Shown: positions 63,671-64,000 of the stretch, in pieces | How positions within the stretch are numbered: the stretch's first letter is position 1 | Layout: each line of letters opens with the position of its first letter | DNA from: Maea johnstoni | Lineage: Eukaryota > Annelida > Polychaeta > Spionida > Magelonidae | Assembly (NCBI GenBank): GCA_963942565.1 | Contig: OZ012688.1 | Coordinates: forward strand, 26,353,966-26,417,965 | DNA: 64,000 nucleotides | Reading direction: 5' to 3' | Translations under genes and position numbers: made by a program | Notes under the pieces: model-generated | What the model was told of the DNA's origin: nothing | Database searches by the model: none | The model's input: only the letters and a program-made list of their open reading frames with translations

Positions 63671-63788
63671 GCCTACAACACACAGTATTCCCAGGCGGTC
63701 ACCCATCCAAGTACTAACTGCGCTCGATGTTGCTTAACTTCGGTGATCGGACGAGAACCGGTGCATTCAACATGATATGGTCGTAGGC
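63671..63788 (-). rRNA. 5S ribosomal RNA, copy 37
   Basis: Same as copy 1 by eye; T17 at 63647-63663. Its upstream spacer is cut by the window edge before the long/short junction, so its unit type cannot be told. Confidence 0.98.
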
Positions 63789-64000
63789 ATTTGCTTGCAA
63801 CTTTTAAGCGACCATATGCATCTCAAACAGGAAGTGTCCTAACATCATGCCTTATTGTCTATATTTCCTGTTTCTCCTGACCATGAACTACTCTAGAATG
63901 AAGCCAACGCTCAGGGATCTGTCCACACGTCAGCCTATACGCTCTTGGCAGGCATGTTCTCGTCCTGTGGTCTCAGCACTACGTTTCAGTGCTGCCATCT

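Larger units (their letters stand above)
47116..64000. repeat. 5S rDNA tandem array, right part (right subtype, mixed long and short units)
   Basis: From here the spacers carry a different set of diagnostic bases: GGTAGCACTC, GACGAAATTT, CGTGGTATCT, GGGATTGGATG, TTTAGTGTTC and mostly ATTACAAAAA. Units are about 1660 bp or 910-912 bp. 5S copies 25-37 lie here and the last unit is cut by the window edge. Order of complete units starting at copy 25: long, short, short, long, long, short, short, short, long, long, long, short. No gene other than 5S is seen in the spacers. Confidence 0.95.

Noticed and set aside
1-64000. CRISPR array or bacterial origin suggested by regular repeats
   Set aside because: Repeats are kilobase units with a eukaryotic 5S gene, and the inserted element is a metazoan retrotransposon family.
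47116-64000. Assembly artefact as the sole cause of the higher-order and short-unit structure
   Set aside because: Private single-base differences between the duplicated blocks (51724, 59425, 60295) and six separate short units with distinct neighbours argue for real structure, although long reads are needed to exclude it fully.

Overview
The window is almost entirely a eukaryotic tandem array of 5S ribosomal RNA genes, interrupted once by a young LTR retrotransposon of the BEL/Pao superfamily. I count 37 copies of a 118-nt 5S rRNA, all on the minus strand. Each has the classical internal Pol III control region and a downstream T-run terminator. The array runs past both window edges. The organism is an animal: BEL/Pao elements are known only from metazoans and the 5S sequence is metazoan in type. 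A non-bilaterian or other marine invertebrate such as a cnidarian is my guess, not something the sequence proves.

Layout. Positions 1-27240 hold part of a spacer and 16 units of about 1.66 kb (5S copies 1-16). Positions 27241-34525 are the retrotransposon, flanked by a 5-bp target-site duplication. Positions 34526 to about 47.1 kb continue the same unit type (copies 17-24). From about 47.1 kb to the right edge the array switches to a second, diagnosable unit subtype (copies 25-37). In that part, six units are 910-912 bp instead of about 1660 bp. All six share one 750-bp deletion with an identical junction. Part of this region is itself duplicated at a spacing of 6,054 bp.

Unit anatomy, using 1093-2752 as the model: 5S gene 1093-1210; a proximal 5' spacer 1211-1481, present in every unit; a 750-bp segment 1482-2231, absent from short units; and a distal segment 2232-2752 with an A-rich tract and the T-run terminator of the next 5S gene to the right. 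Inside the 750-bp segment sits a 414-416 bp module bounded by 34-bp inverted repeats (32/34 matching), which resembles a small non-autonomous DNA element fixed in the array. I found no tRNA, U1/U2/U4/U5/U6 snRNA, spliced-leader or histone gene in the spacer. The small open frames that recur in every unit look like chance frames carried along by repeat homogenisation.

The retrotransposon has two 428-bp LTRs that differ at one base. One uninterrupted frame (about 2029 aa) covers gag, protease, reverse transcriptase, RNase H and integrase. It lies in the same orientation as the 5S genes, in the spacer of a single unit, and has not spread to other units.
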